NCBI GenBank assembly: GCA_902800305.1
Contig: CADCDP010000028.1
Coordinates: forward strand, 1 to 64,000
DNA from: an uncultured Bacteroidales bacterium
Lineage (GTDB): Bacteria; Bacteroidota; Bacteroidia; Bacteroidales; Bacteroidaceae
DNA: 64,000 nt
Reading direction: 5' to 3'
Both the position numbers and the translations under genes were made by a program. Shown here one piece after another: positions 8,513 through 17,721 of this stretch (its first letter is position 1; every line of letters starts with the position of its first letter). The notes under the pieces were generated by a model that did not search any database, had not been told where the DNA came from, and saw only the letters and a list, made by a program, of their open reading frames with translations.

Positions 8513-8564
8513 TCTTGAGAATACGGTTTCTATTCATAAAAAGTAAAAAAGAAAAAAGGTTACC

Positions 8565-8963
8565 ATGGGTCTGCTATACGTACAAGAGACAAAGGCCATC
8601 TACGAAGCTTGTAGCGAGGTACACAATAAGATAGGCTGTGGATTTGGTGAGAAAGTTTACCAAGATGCCTTCGAGGTGGAGTTAAAGCTTCGGGGCATAC
8701 CTTACGAGCGAGAGAAACACTTTGAGGTTGTTTATAAGGGCATCCACCTACAGCATGACTTCTATTGCGATTTTGTTTGCTATGACTCCATCATCGTTGA
8801 GTTTAAGGCCGCTGACTCCCTCCCCAAGTGGAAATCGCAGGTACTAAACTACCTCAAAGCTTCAGGCAAGCAACTGGGTGTCATCTACTACTTCAACGAG
8901 GAATCGCTGCGACAAGAATACGTTCGTCTGAGCGACAGAATCAAGACAAGCCACGGAAAGTGA
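8565..8963 (+). CDS. GxxExxY-family protein
   Basis: This 132-residue protein carries the family signature GFGEKVY (about 25-31) within GCGFGEKVYQDAFEVEL, followed by a PD-(D/E)xK-like arrangement: YCDFVCYDSIIVEFKA with an acidic residue and E-x-K. Family members are often annotated as hypothetical or putative nucleases, and their role is unsettled. The gene stands between manA and GH36 with palindromic elements on both sides, so it looks like an insertion into the mannan locus rather than a pathway gene. The start at 8565 follows an A/G-rich stretch. Confidence 0.75.
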   Translation: MGLLYVQETKAIYEACSEVHNKIGCGFGEKVYQDAFEVELKLRGIPYEREKHFEVVYKGIHLQHDFYCDFVCYDSIIVEFKAADSLPKWKSQVLNYLKASGKQLGVIYYFNEESLRQEYVRLSDRIKTSHGK

Positions 8964-8983
8964 ATGCAAGAGAGACAATATAA

Positions 8984-9218
8984 AAGTCATAGAATTTAAA
9001 GAAATTAGAGAGCTATGCAGGGTGTTTAGAATTCGCCTTTGGCGCTGAGAATTTTAAGACCTTACGGCCTGTTCCCCAACAGCGCTTCAGTTTCTTAGAA
9101 TTCTAAGAACCATACGGGTCATTGGTTAAACACCGCGTTAGCCTCTTCCAATTCTCAGCGCCGAAGGCGAATTCCCAGAACCGGATGGCTCTCTAAAATT
9201 CTTAAAATTCTCTGACTT
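8984..9218. repeat. Interspersed palindromic element, copy B
   Basis: This is a full-length copy. It starts agtcatagaatttaaag and ends cttaaaattctctgact, which is nearly the reverse complement. Inner pairs include attcgcctttggcgctgaga with tctcagcgccgaaggcgaat. It fills the gap between the GxxExxY and GH36 genes. Confidence 0.85.
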
Positions 9219-9273
9219 AAAAAAACATCTTGAACTTTGACCGCTATTAACCACTTATAAAAACTCTATCTAT

Positions 9274-11508
9274 ATGAAGAAGACTGTACTGTTAGCGCTG
9301 ATGCTGCTGCTTGGAGTGGGAGCTCGCGCGGAGAAAGTGGCACTGTCCACGCCCCGAAACACCTTGGTGCTCGACCTCTGGAAGGGTGGGGAACCTAAGT
9401 TCGTTTACTATGGCAAGAAGCTGAGTGCCAGCGATTTGGCCGTGTTGCCCGACCCGACCAACGCCAATTGGAGCCATCTGGAGGTGTATCCTGCCTACGG
9501 AGCCACCCACACCCAGAGTGAGACCGCCTTTGCCATGCGCCATGCCGACGGCAACCTCTCCACCCAACTGCTTGTGGAGAACTGGACGCTGGCACCCGTG
9601 ACCGACCAGGCACCCAACGGCGCGACGCGCACCGGCGAACGCCTCACCATCACGCTGAAAGACCCCCTCTATCCCAACATCGTCCACCTCTACTACCAAG
9701 CCTACAACGACGTGGACATGATTGAGTGTTGGACCGACGTGACCAACGGCGAGAAGGCCACCGTCACGCTCACCCAGTTCTATTCGTCCTGCATGCCCAT
9801 CCGTCGCGGCAACGCCTACGTGCATCACCTGCACGGCTCTTGGGCGTCGGAGGCACAGCTCACCGCCGAGAAGCTGAACCCCGGCATCTTCGAGGTGAAG
9901 AACAAGGACGGTCTGCGCAACGCCATGAGCGACCGTCAGGAAGTGATGATCTCGCTCGATGGTTATGGCCGTGAGAATGAGGGAGATGTGATTGGCGCAG
10001 CCTTGGTCTATACGGGCAACTACCGCATCACCATCGACACCGACGACACCGAATACCACTACTATTTTGCCGGCATCAACCCCGACAACTCCGAGTATCA
10101 CCTGCGCAAGGGCGAGACCCTGACCACGCCCCATGTGGCCTACACCTTCTCCGACGAGGGTCTGAGCGGTGTGTCGCGCAACTACCACAAGTGGGGACGC
10201 AAGTACCACCTGCGTCACGGCCAGCAGGAACGGATGATTCTCCTGAACTCGTGGGAGGGCGTCTATTTCGACATCAACCAGCAGGGCATGGACCAGATGA
10301 TGGCCGACATCGCCTCGATGGGCGGCGAGCTGTTCGTGATGGATGACGGATGGTTTGGCGACAAATATCCGCGCAAGACCGACAACTCCTCCTTGGGTGA
10401 CTGGGTGGTGGATAAGAATAAGCTGCCCGAAGGCATCGAGGGACTGCTGCGCGACGCCAAGAAGAACGGCGTGAAGTTCGGCATCTGGATTGAGCCTGAA
10501 ATGGCCAACACCACTTCGGAACTGTACGAGAAGCACCCCGACTGGATTATCAAGGCACCAGGTCGCGAACCTGTCTTGGGACGTGGCGGCACGCAAGTGG
10601 TGCTCGACCTCTCCAATCCCAAGGTGCAGGACTTCGTGTTCGGCGTGACCGACAACTTGCTGTCCAAATATCCCGAAATCGCCTACATCAAGTGGGATGC
10701 CAACGCGCCCGTGATGAACCACGGCAGCCAGTATCTCCCGAAGGAAGACCAGAGCCACCTCAACATCGCCTACCATGAGGGCCTGATCAAGGTGTGCCAG
10801 CGCATCCGTGCCAAATACCCCGATGTCATCATCCAGGCGTGTGCCTCCGGCGGTGGACGTGCCAACTGGGGGTTGCTGCCCTACTTCGACGAGTTCTGGG
10901 TCAGCGACGATACCGATGCCCTTCAGCGCATCTACATGCAGTGGGGCACCAGCTACTTCTTCCCCGCCATCGCTATGGCCAGCCACATCTCTGCCACGCC
11001 CAACCACCAGACCTTCCGCACCACAGCGTTCAAATACCGTTGCGACGTGGCCATGAGCGGTCGTCTCGGCATGGAGATACAGCCCAAGAACATGACCGAC
11101 GAAGAGAAGCGCATCGGTCGCCAAGCCATCAGCGACTACAAGAAGATACGCCCCATCGTGCAGTTTGGCGACCTCTACCGCCTCCACTCTCCCTATGCTG
11201 GCGACAACTTGGCTTCCCTCATGTATGTGTCGGAGCAGAAAGACAAGGCCGTGTTCTACTGGTACAAACTCGAAACGTTTGTGAACCAACACTTCCCACG
11301 GGTGAAGATGGCAGGTCTCGACCCACAGAAACGTTACACCGTGCATGAGTTGAACCGCATCGACAACCAACCCCTCCCCTACGAGGGCAAAGCCTTCACA
11401 GGGCAGTACCTCATGGACAACGGTCTCGAAGTGCCTTACTCGCACGATGTGGATTACCACAAGAAGAACGATTGGGCCAGTCGAGTGCTGTACCTTGAGG
11501 CACAGTAA
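9274..11508 (+). CDS. GH36 alpha-galactosidase
   Basis: This enzyme removes alpha-1,6-galactose from galactomannan or raffinose-type sugars. The 744-residue protein has a signal peptide (MKKTVLLALMLLLGVGARA), an N-terminal beta-supersandwich, then the GH36 barrel: DDGWFGDKYPRKTD (about 357-370), FGIWIEPEMAN, the nucleophile Asp475 in YIKWDANAP and the acid/base Asp in SDDTDA (about 545-548). A CASGGGRANWG segment is also typical. In context it debranches the mannan before GH26/GH5 attack or before uptake. It likely acts in the periplasm. It is separated from manA by GxxExxY and repeats, so it may be transcribed separately. Confidence 0.93.
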   Translation: MKKTVLLALMLLLGVGARAEKVALSTPRNTLVLDLWKGGEPKFVYYGKKLSASDLAVLPDPTNANWSHLEVYPAYGATHTQSETAFAMRHADGNLSTQLLVENWTLAPVTDQAPNGATRTGERLTITLKDPLYPNIVHLYYQAYNDVDMIECWTDVTNGEKATVTLTQFYSSCMPIRRGNAYVHHLHGSWASEAQLTAEKLNPGIFEVKNKDGLRNAMSDRQEVMISLDGYGRENEGDVIGAALVYTGNYRITIDTDDTEYHYYFAGINPDNSEYHLRKGETLTTPHVAYTFSDEGLSGVSRNYHKWGRKYHLRHGQQERMILLNSWEGVYFDINQQGMDQMMADIASMGGELFVMDDGWFGDKYPRKTDNSSLGDWVVDKNKLPEGIEGLLRDAKKNGVKFGIWIEPEMANTTSELYEKHPDWIIKAPGREPVLGRGGTQVVLDLSNPKVQDFVFGVTDNLLSKYPEIAYIKWDANAPVMNHGSQYLPKEDQSHLNIAYHEGLIKVCQRIRAKYPDVIIQACASGGGRANWGLLPYFDEFWVSDDTDALQRIYMQWGTSYFFPAIAMASHISATPNHQTFRTTAFKYRCDVAMSGRLGMEIQPKNMTDEEKRIGRQAISDYKKIRPIVQFGDLYRLHSPYAGDNLASLMYVSEQKDKAVFYWYKLETFVNQHFPRVKMAGLDPQKRYTVHELNRIDNQPLPYEGKAFTGQYLMDNGLEVPYSHDVDYHKKNDWASRVLYLEAQ

Positions 11509-11538
11509 CGAGACGCAAGTAATGATATCACTAAAATA

Positions 11539-11587
11539 CGGCTCGCCCCTCATCTCATCAGCCGCTGATGAAATGAGGGGCGAGCCG
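11539..11587. terminator. Hairpin between convergent GH36 and M6 genes
   Basis: The arms cggctcgcccctcatctcat and the complementary atgaggggcgagccg pair over about 24 bases with one mismatch. It lies between the converging genes and probably ends both transcripts. Its centre (catctcatcagc-cgctgatg) is shared with the hairpin at 44430-44485. Confidence 0.8.
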
Positions 11588-11605
11588 CTTGCGCTATAGG
11601 GGGTA

Positions 11606-13189
11606 TTATCGTTTCCAGATTTTCTTCACGCGGTTCGCACCATCACGCACGATGTTGATGCCCTTCTGAGGCTGTGCGATGCGCTGACCGGCAGGTGTGT
11701 AGTAGGCCACAGGTGTGCTGGCCTCGGCAGTCGTGAGGCTCTCGATGGCATCTGCCGAACCGCCGTTGATATCTACGGAGACCACACCGCCCACTGTTTC
11801 GTTGATGTTGTTGATTTTCTGCGTGAACGTGCCTTTATAGACCTCGTAGCTGGAGATTTCCGTCACGTTCTGGGTGCCAGGATAGATGTCGCCTTGGAAC
11901 GACTCCATGTATTCCTGGTTGATGCCGTTGTAGCTCGAAAGCAGGGTGCCGTCGGCTGGCACGATGGTGAAACGCGGATGCGTGTGGGAGACGTTGATGG
12001 TGTTGCTCGTCCAGTCAGACTGCAGATAATCTACATGGGTGATGAGCAGACCGTGGCTGGCATGGAATACATTGTAGATATTAAGGGAACGGCATCCTAA
12101 CGCCAAGTCGAAGCCGTAGTTCTGGCGGTTCTCCAGGATGAAATACTCGTTGCCCGATGGCTGTCCGTCGTTGGTCACCACATAGCCGTAACCACCCTGC
12201 TCGATAGGCTCCAGCTTCAGGGTCACAGCCTCGTCCTTGGTCACCTTCTGGAGGGGACGCCAACCCATGAAGTCGCGCTCGTAGGCAGAGTATTCGCAAG
12301 GTTGCATACCGGCCAGCTGATAGCAGCCAGAGTCCATCACATCCCAGTAGTCCATACCGTAGCCGTCGCCTTGAGTGTCGTAGAGGTCAGGCAGACCCAA
12401 GCCGTGGCTCAACTCGTGGCACATCGTGCCGATGCCGTCCTGTGCGCCGTTGTATGCCTCACAGGCACATCCGCAAGCACCAAAGACGATGTTGCCGTTG
12501 TCGCCCTGCACAGTCAGCGTCGAGGTGAGTTCCTTCGGCCAGATGGTGTTGTCATCGTCGTTCTGCATGTCGTTCTGACCGATGCCGGCGTAGATGAAGA
12601 AAACGAAATCTACTTTGCCGTCGTTGTTGTTGTCGAAGTCCGACCAATTCACTTGGAAGTTGTTGACGGCCAGCTTGCAGGCATCCGAGTACATTTTGCT
12701 GATGTTGACGTCCTTCCTGATGGACACGCCTTGACTGTTGTACTCGTCCTTGCCATAGAAGGCATAACTTTCTGGCAGCGTGACAGGGCCGATGACCGCA
12801 AATTCTGGCTGGAAGAGCGAATCAGACTGAGCGATGAAGTAGTCGGACACGGAGCCGTAGCTGCCGTCCGTCTGACGGTAAGGCTTGCCTGGAATGCCGG
12901 TTCCGTTGCAGAACTTCTGGTAGTTCTCCCGGATGGCGGCATCGGTGTCGCCAGCGGTGGTGAAGGTTAAGTCGTTGAACTGCACCAAGATGACTGGCAC
13001 CTTGGGGCTGCCTGTGCAAGGGAGCGGAGCCGTGGCACGGGTGCCGATGCGGTGATGTCTCGAAATGACAGGCTGGCTGTAGTCGGTGACGTTCTCAATG
13101 CGCCCACGTCCCAGTGCCAAAGGTTCCTGTGCTGCGGCACTTCCAGCGGCCAACGCGGCGAGTGCCCATGTGAGTAATTCTTTTTTCAT
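11606..13189 (-). CDS. Secreted M6-family metalloprotease with C-terminal sorting-like tail
   Basis: This 527-residue secreted protein has a signal peptide (MKKELLTWALAALAAGSAAAQ) and an M6 (immune inhibitor A-like) peptidase domain with the zinc motif HELSHGLGLPD (His258, Glu259, His262), followed by DYWDVMDSG with the family's Met-turn. The last 35 residues (VAYYTPAGQRI…QKGINIVRDG…KKIWKR) match tails on the proteins at 21218, 35055, 39136 and 42257. They look like a short type IX-type C-terminal signal. Its neighbour at 13427 is a close paralogue ending in dockerin repeats instead. The substrate is unknown. Confidence 0.88.
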   Translation of the reverse strand: MKKELLTWALAALAAGSAAAQEPLALGRGRIENVTDYSQPVISRHHRIGTRATAPLPCTGSPKVPVILVQFNDLTFTTAGDTDAAIRENYQKFCNGTGIPGKPYRQTDGSYGSVSDYFIAQSDSLFQPEFAVIGPVTLPESYAFYGKDEYNSQGVSIRKDVNISKMYSDACKLAVNNFQVNWSDFDNNNDGKVDFVFFIYAGIGQNDMQNDDDNTIWPKELTSTLTVQGDNGNIVFGACGCACEAYNGAQDGIGTMCHELSHGLGLPDLYDTQGDGYGMDYWDVMDSGCYQLAGMQPCEYSAYERDFMGWRPLQKVTKDEAVTLKLEPIEQGGYGYVVTNDGQPSGNEYFILENRQNYGFDLALGCRSLNIYNVFHASHGLLITHVDYLQSDWTSNTINVSHTHPRFTIVPADGTLLSSYNGINQEYMESFQGDIYPGTQNVTEISSYEVYKGTFTQKINNINETVGGVVSVDINGGSADAIESLTTAEASTPVAYYTPAGQRIAQPQKGINIVRDGANRVKKIWKR

Positions 13190-13235
13190 GTCAAGTTGTA
13201 GTTTTATAGTAGTTAAAGTATATCGCTTTTATTTT

Positions 13236-13416
13236 AAGTCATAGAATTTTAAGGATTTTAAGAGCTATGCAGGGTGTTCAGAATTCGCCTTCAGCGCTGA
13301 GAATTGAAAGACCATGCGGCTTGTTCCCTAACATCGCGTTAGCTTCTTAAAATTCTCCGCCGCTTGCGGAATTCCTAAAGTCACCGCTTCTTTTAATTCT
13401 TAAAATTCTTTGACCT
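13236..13416. repeat. Interspersed palindromic element, copy C
   Basis: It starts aagtcatagaattttaagg and ends cttaaaattctttgacc, with the inner attcgcc…agcgctgag and gccgcttgcgg hairpins. It lies between the two M6 protease genes. Confidence 0.85.
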
Positions 13417-13426
13417 AAAAAACTTT

Positions 13427-15079
13427 CTATTCCTTGTTCAGGATGCGGTTGACGACGGTGGTGACGTCGGAGATGTCCACTTTGTCGTCGGCGTTGGCAT
13501 CGCCGTTGTCCCACGTGTCTGCGGAGCGTCCCAAGATGATGTTGACCAACTGGGTGACATCCGAGATGTTCAGCAGTCCGTCGCGGTTCACGTCGCCAGG
13601 GCCACTGGTGGCACCGCCGTTGATGTCGAGGGTCACGGTGCCGTCCTCATGCTCCACGATGTTGCTGATGCGCTGGGTGAAACGTCCCACGAACACGTCG
13701 TAGCTGGAAAGTTCTCCGACCTCCTGACTGCCCGGATAGCAGTCGCCTTGGAGCGAGAGGTAATACTCAGGGGTGTAGCTGGGATAGGAACTGACGAGGG
13801 TTCCGTCAGCTGGCACGGGGGTGAAGCGCTGGTGGTTGAGGTCAACGTTAATCTTGTTTTTGGTCCATTCAGAGCGCAGGTAGTCCACGTGGGTGATGAG
13901 CAGACCGTGGCAGGGGCCGTATATGTCCTTGGACTTGAAGGACGGGCAGCCTAAGTAGGTGTCGAAACCGATGTTCTGGCGGTTCTCCAAGATGAAGAAC
14001 TCGTTGCCCGAGGGTTGTCCGTTGTTGGTCACCACGTAGCCATAGCCCCCCCGTTCAACAGGCTCCAGCGTGAGGGTGACCGATTCGCCTTGGTCAATGC
14101 GCTGCAGGGGCCGCCAGCCCAGAAAGTCTCGCTCGTAGGTAGTATAGCAACAGGGTTGGCGACTGCTCATCTGGTAACACCCGGCATCCATGATGTCCCA
14201 GGCATCCATGCCATAGCATTCGCCCTCTGTGTTGTAGAGGTCAGGCAGACCCAAGCCGTGGCTCAGTTCGTGACAGATAATGCCGATGCCCGCTTCAGTC
14301 CCGCTGAACAACTCACACGCACAGCCGTAAGCCCCGAAGAGGATGGTGGTCGCATCGTCCACCTTCACCTCCAGTGTCGAACTGCCTTCCTTGGGCCAGA
14401 TGAGGTCGGTCTCGTCGTTTTTCTCGTTCTGGCCATCTCCGGCGTAAATGAAGAAGACGAAGTCCACCTTGCCGTCGTTGTTGTTGTCGAAGATGGTCCA
14501 ATCGACGTTTTCGTTTTCGATGGCGAGTCGGCAAGACTCGGAATAGAAGGTTCGGATGTTCGTGTCCTTCTTCTTGCTCTTTCCTGCTTCATCGAGGATG
14601 TCGGCACCATAGAAGGCGTATGATGCTGGCAACGTGACTGGGCCAATAATTTCAAATTCGGGTTGGAAGAGGGAGTCAGACTGCTCGATGAAGTAGTCCA
14701 CCACAGCTCCCCAGCTGCCTGTAGGTGGTCTGTACATTTCGCCTGGCACGCCTGTCCCGTTGCAGTACTTCTGAAAGCTCTCCTTCACCGCCTCGTCGCC
14801 CTCCGCCACCGTGAAGTTCAGGTCACTGAACTGCACCAACACCACGGGGATTTTGGGACTGCCGAGGGAAGGGATGGGGGCTGTCTCCTTGATGCCCACA
14901 CGGCGATGCCTCGACACGACGGGACTGCTGTAGTCGGTGGTGTTTTCGATGCGGCGAGGAAGCCGTATCTCCTCAGAGCCAAGGGGCAGCCAGTCCTCAC
15001 GGAGCGAGGCTGTTCCCTCTTGGGCGAAGGAAAGGATCGCACCACAGAGGGCTATCAGGAGAAGGAGGCACCTTTGCAT
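13427..15079 (-). CDS. Secreted M6-family metalloprotease with dockerin repeats
   Basis: This 550-residue paralogue of the protein at 11606-13189 has a signal peptide (MQRCLLLLIALCGAILSFAQ) and the zinc motif HELSHGLGLPD (His270, Glu271, His274). Its C-terminus carries two calcium-binding dockerin type I repeats, GDVNRDGLLNISDVTQLVNI and GDANADDKVDISDVTTVVNR, where the paralogue has a sorting-like tail. Dockerins normally bind cohesins, but no cohesin is recognisable in this window. The pair looks like a gene duplication with exchange of the last module. The target of the protease is unknown. Confidence 0.88.
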   Translation of the reverse strand: MQRCLLLLIALCGAILSFAQEGTASLREDWLPLGSEEIRLPRRIENTTDYSSPVVSRHRRVGIKETAPIPSLGSPKIPVVLVQFSDLNFTVAEGDEAVKESFQKYCNGTGVPGEMYRPPTGSWGAVVDYFIEQSDSLFQPEFEIIGPVTLPASYAFYGADILDEAGKSKKKDTNIRTFYSESCRLAIENENVDWTIFDNNNDGKVDFVFFIYAGDGQNEKNDETDLIWPKEGSSTLEVKVDDATTILFGAYGCACELFSGTEAGIGIICHELSHGLGLPDLYNTEGECYGMDAWDIMDAGCYQMSSRQPCCYTTYERDFLGWRPLQRIDQGESVTLTLEPVERGGYGYVVTNNGQPSGNEFFILENRQNIGFDTYLGCPSFKSKDIYGPCHGLLITHVDYLRSEWTKNKINVDLNHQRFTPVPADGTLVSSYPSYTPEYYLSLQGDCYPGSQEVGELSSYDVFVGRFTQRISNIVEHEDGTVTLDINGGATSGPGDVNRDGLLNISDVTQLVNIILGRSADTWDNGDANADDKVDISDVTTVVNRILNKE

Positions 15080-15185
15080 TGTTTTCTTGTTTTATAGTTT
15101 TCTTGTTTTATACTTTGAGCGAACATCCTGCGGGGAAACCGCAAGACACAAGGGGAGAGACGATTTAGTTGTTCATTCAGTCGTT

Positions 15186-17615
15186 TTATGCTTCTTCTGT
15201 ATCGTCTGTCTCGATGGGCGCATTCTCCTCCTGTTCCTCCGTCTTTCCTTTCTTTCCCCTGCGCAGGTAGAGCCAGATGGCCAAGGCAATCAGTGCGATA
15301 TAAGCCATGATTGCCCAGGGGCTCGTCCAGGGGGAAGAAGACACCTTGATGCGCAAGGTGACCGTCTCGCCTTCCCACACTTCGGGGTCGTAGCTCGCTT
15401 GCAGCTCCAGGTAGTAGGTGCCAGCGGGCATGTTCATCATCATGACAGGCTCCCCCGTGTTGTTCACCACCCATGGCTCCTCAGGATTCAGGCGGTAGCG
15501 GAACCAGATATTAGTTCCATACTGGTAGGACGGGATGGTGTAGAAGATGGCGACAGCGGATTGGGTGTGGTCCAGCTCGATGTCCGACGTACACATCAGG
15601 GTCTCGGAGAGGATGCCTGTGTCGTCGCCCGGGCTGATGCGACGACCGTTCACGTAGAGGTCGATGAGGTAGGGCGTCAGTTTCTCCTTCGGGCCTTCGA
15701 AATCGGCGGGGTTGAAGCGCACCAGTCCGTTGTGGGTGCCCAAAAAGATGCATCCCCCTTCATCCACATAGCTCGACATGTAGTTCAGTCGGTTGGTAGG
15801 TAGGCCGTTGGCAACGGAGAAGCGTGTCATCTGTTCCTTGTCGGTGTCGTAGCGGTACAGCCCGTCGAATGAGCTGACCCACAGGATGTGATTCTTGTCC
15901 TCCACGATGTTCGTCACCGTCTGGTGGCACAAGCGTGGCGATGCCGTCACCTGCTCGGTCTTCTTGGTGGTCGGGTCATAGCGCAGCAAGCCTTGGTTAT
16001 CCGTTCCCACCCACAGGCGACCCCGTGCGTCTTCCATGATGGTCGTGGCACACTGGTGGCTGAAGGCCGTCTTTTCCGCCTTCCACTCGCCCTTCTTGTC
16101 CTTCGTCACTTCCCACAGCCCACGGTTGGTGGTGGTGGCCCAAAAACGTCCCTTGCTGTCGCAGTATAGGTGATGCAAATACCCCGTGCTGAGTTGGGGA
16201 ACCACATAGAACTCGCCCGCTTCGTGGTCGTAGGCATAAAGGCCAGTACCCGTGGCAGCCAGGATGTCCTTACCCCGACGGCACAGGTTCACTACACCGA
16301 AAAACAGAGGGTGCATACCTCCACTGGTCAGAATGTTGCGCTTCACCTGGAGGGTGTTCACATCGACCACGTAGATGCCGCCCGACAGGGTGCTTACCCA
16401 CAACTCGTCGTCCATCGCCATCAACGATTGCACGTTGAAGGCAGGGGGATAATTGCCCCAGTTGATGCCGCTCTCCACGAGCGAGCGGGTGGAGTAGTCA
16501 TAAAGATAGAGGCTCCCGTCTTCGGTGCCCACCCAAAGCCTTCCTTTCGAGTCGCGGCATATAGGTCGAACCACGTTCACGTCCTGTTGCTCGTCGTTGG
16601 GCAGGATGGTTCGGAAGTGGCCTTGGTCGAAGCTGATTTTATTCAATCCGCCAAAGTAGGTGCCTGCCCACATCGTGCCTCGGTCGGTGGCACAGAGACT
16701 GTGTACCGCATTGTCGGAGAGCGTGTTGGTGGTGTTATTCCGCTGACGGAGCGCTATCGTGCTTCCATCCGTCACATCGCATATCAGGATGCCGCGTTCT
16801 GTTCCTATCCACAGGTGTCGCTGGTCGGGCGTAGCGGCGCAGAACGCCACGATACGCGCATCGGCCTCACCGTGTAGTTGGAGACGCTGGCCTGTCTTCT
16901 TCTCTGTGTCGAAGAGCACCACGCCGTCCAAGTTCGTGGTAAGGGCGATGATGTTGCTCGACATCTCTGTCATGGCCTGTACGTATGGCTTGAAGTTGCC
17001 GTCCTCGGTCAGATTGAGGGAGCGTAGTTGCGACGTAGCCTCGTCGTAGTAGTAAATTTTCCCGTCGTCGCTCGCCATCCACACCTTTCCCTTGTAGTCC
17101 AGCATCATGCAGTTGGGGTGGAAAACAGAGCTGCTCACTTTCTTCACAGCATTCTCCTTCGGGTAAATGATGTATGCAACACGGTCGATGAGTGCCCAAA
17201 TCCTCTCTTTCGAGTCGATGAGCAGGTGCGTCACTTGTCCCCTCTCGGGCAGCCCCGGAGCGGTCCACCGCTCCAGCTTTTCCGTGCGCTTATTAATCAT
17301 GTAGAAGGCACGCTTCGTACCTAACCAGATATTTTCCTCGTCATCCTCCACCATCGCCGTCACTCGGTCGGAGAACGAGCCTTCCCCTTCTTCTTCGTTG
17401 GGGATGGTCATACTCCGTGGGAAGATGCCGTCGAACACGTAAACACCACGCGACGAACCCACCCACAGGAATCCCCTCTTGTCCTTCATCAGGCAAGTGG
17501 AAGCGTGTGTGTAAAAATTCTCCATGTCGCCATACGACTGGATATGGAACCGCTCTTGGGCCATCGCGGTGACGGCTATCAGCAAGAGGGATAGCAATGT
17601 GATTCTTTTTCCCAT
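15186..17615 (-). CDS. Two-component-type beta-propeller sensor without a kinase
   Basis: This 809-residue protein has the periplasmic half of a hybrid two-component system. It has a signal peptide (about 1-19), many Reg_prop propeller repeats (pattern GxLWVGSxxGVYVFD, GRLWVGTEDGSLYLYD, GRLWVGTDNQGLLRYD), a Y_Y_Y domain (about 640-745) and one membrane segment (about 763-782). It then stops after about 27 acidic and basic residues. The histidine kinase, receiver and AraC domains of normal HTCS regulators are absent, and no separate kinase gene follows. It could be a decoy, a partner of a kinase elsewhere, or a surface sugar sensor. A TATATTTG box lies upstream. Confidence 0.88.
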   Translation of the reverse strand: MGKRITLLSLLLIAVTAMAQERFHIQSYGDMENFYTHASTCLMKDKRGFLWVGSSRGVYVFDGIFPRSMTIPNEEEGEGSFSDRVTAMVEDDEENIWLGTKRAFYMINKRTEKLERWTAPGLPERGQVTHLLIDSKERIWALIDRVAYIIYPKENAVKKVSSSVFHPNCMMLDYKGKVWMASDDGKIYYYDEATSQLRSLNLTEDGNFKPYVQAMTEMSSNIIALTTNLDGVVLFDTEKKTGQRLQLHGEADARIVAFCAATPDQRHLWIGTERGILICDVTDGSTIALRQRNNTTNTLSDNAVHSLCATDRGTMWAGTYFGGLNKISFDQGHFRTILPNDEQQDVNVVRPICRDSKGRLWVGTEDGSLYLYDYSTRSLVESGINWGNYPPAFNVQSLMAMDDELWVSTLSGGIYVVDVNTLQVKRNILTSGGMHPLFFGVVNLCRRGKDILAATGTGLYAYDHEAGEFYVVPQLSTGYLHHLYCDSKGRFWATTTNRGLWEVTKDKKGEWKAEKTAFSHQCATTIMEDARGRLWVGTDNQGLLRYDPTTKKTEQVTASPRLCHQTVTNIVEDKNHILWVSSFDGLYRYDTDKEQMTRFSVANGLPTNRLNYMSSYVDEGGCIFLGTHNGLVRFNPADFEGPKEKLTPYLIDLYVNGRRISPGDDTGILSETLMCTSDIELDHTQSAVAIFYTIPSYQYGTNIWFRYRLNPEEPWVVNNTGEPVMMMNMPAGTYYLELQASYDPEVWEGETVTLRIKVSSSPWTSPWAIMAYIALIALAIWLYLRRGKKGKTEEQEENAPIETDDTEEA

Positions 17616-17647
17616 AAAAATAAGCTTCTTCTACTTGTAGAAAAGTG

Positions 17648-17655
17648 CAAATATA
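17648..17655 (-). promoter_or_regulatory. TATATTTG -7 box of the propeller gene
   Basis: On the minus strand it matches TAnnTTTG, 33 bases upstream of the start of the propeller gene. No clear -33 element is visible. Confidence 0.45.
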
Positions 17656-17721
17656 AAGAAAAAAAATGAAACAAGCCCACTTTTCCACGCTTTTTTAGGG
17701 AGAAAGGGGGAAAAACGCCGT

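Noticed and set aside
9292..11553. A 753-codon minus-strand frame opposite GH36, and similar long frames opposite 31754-33373 and 42872-44398
   Set aside because: They are antisense to genes with clear catalytic motifs and have low-complexity translations without signals of their own.
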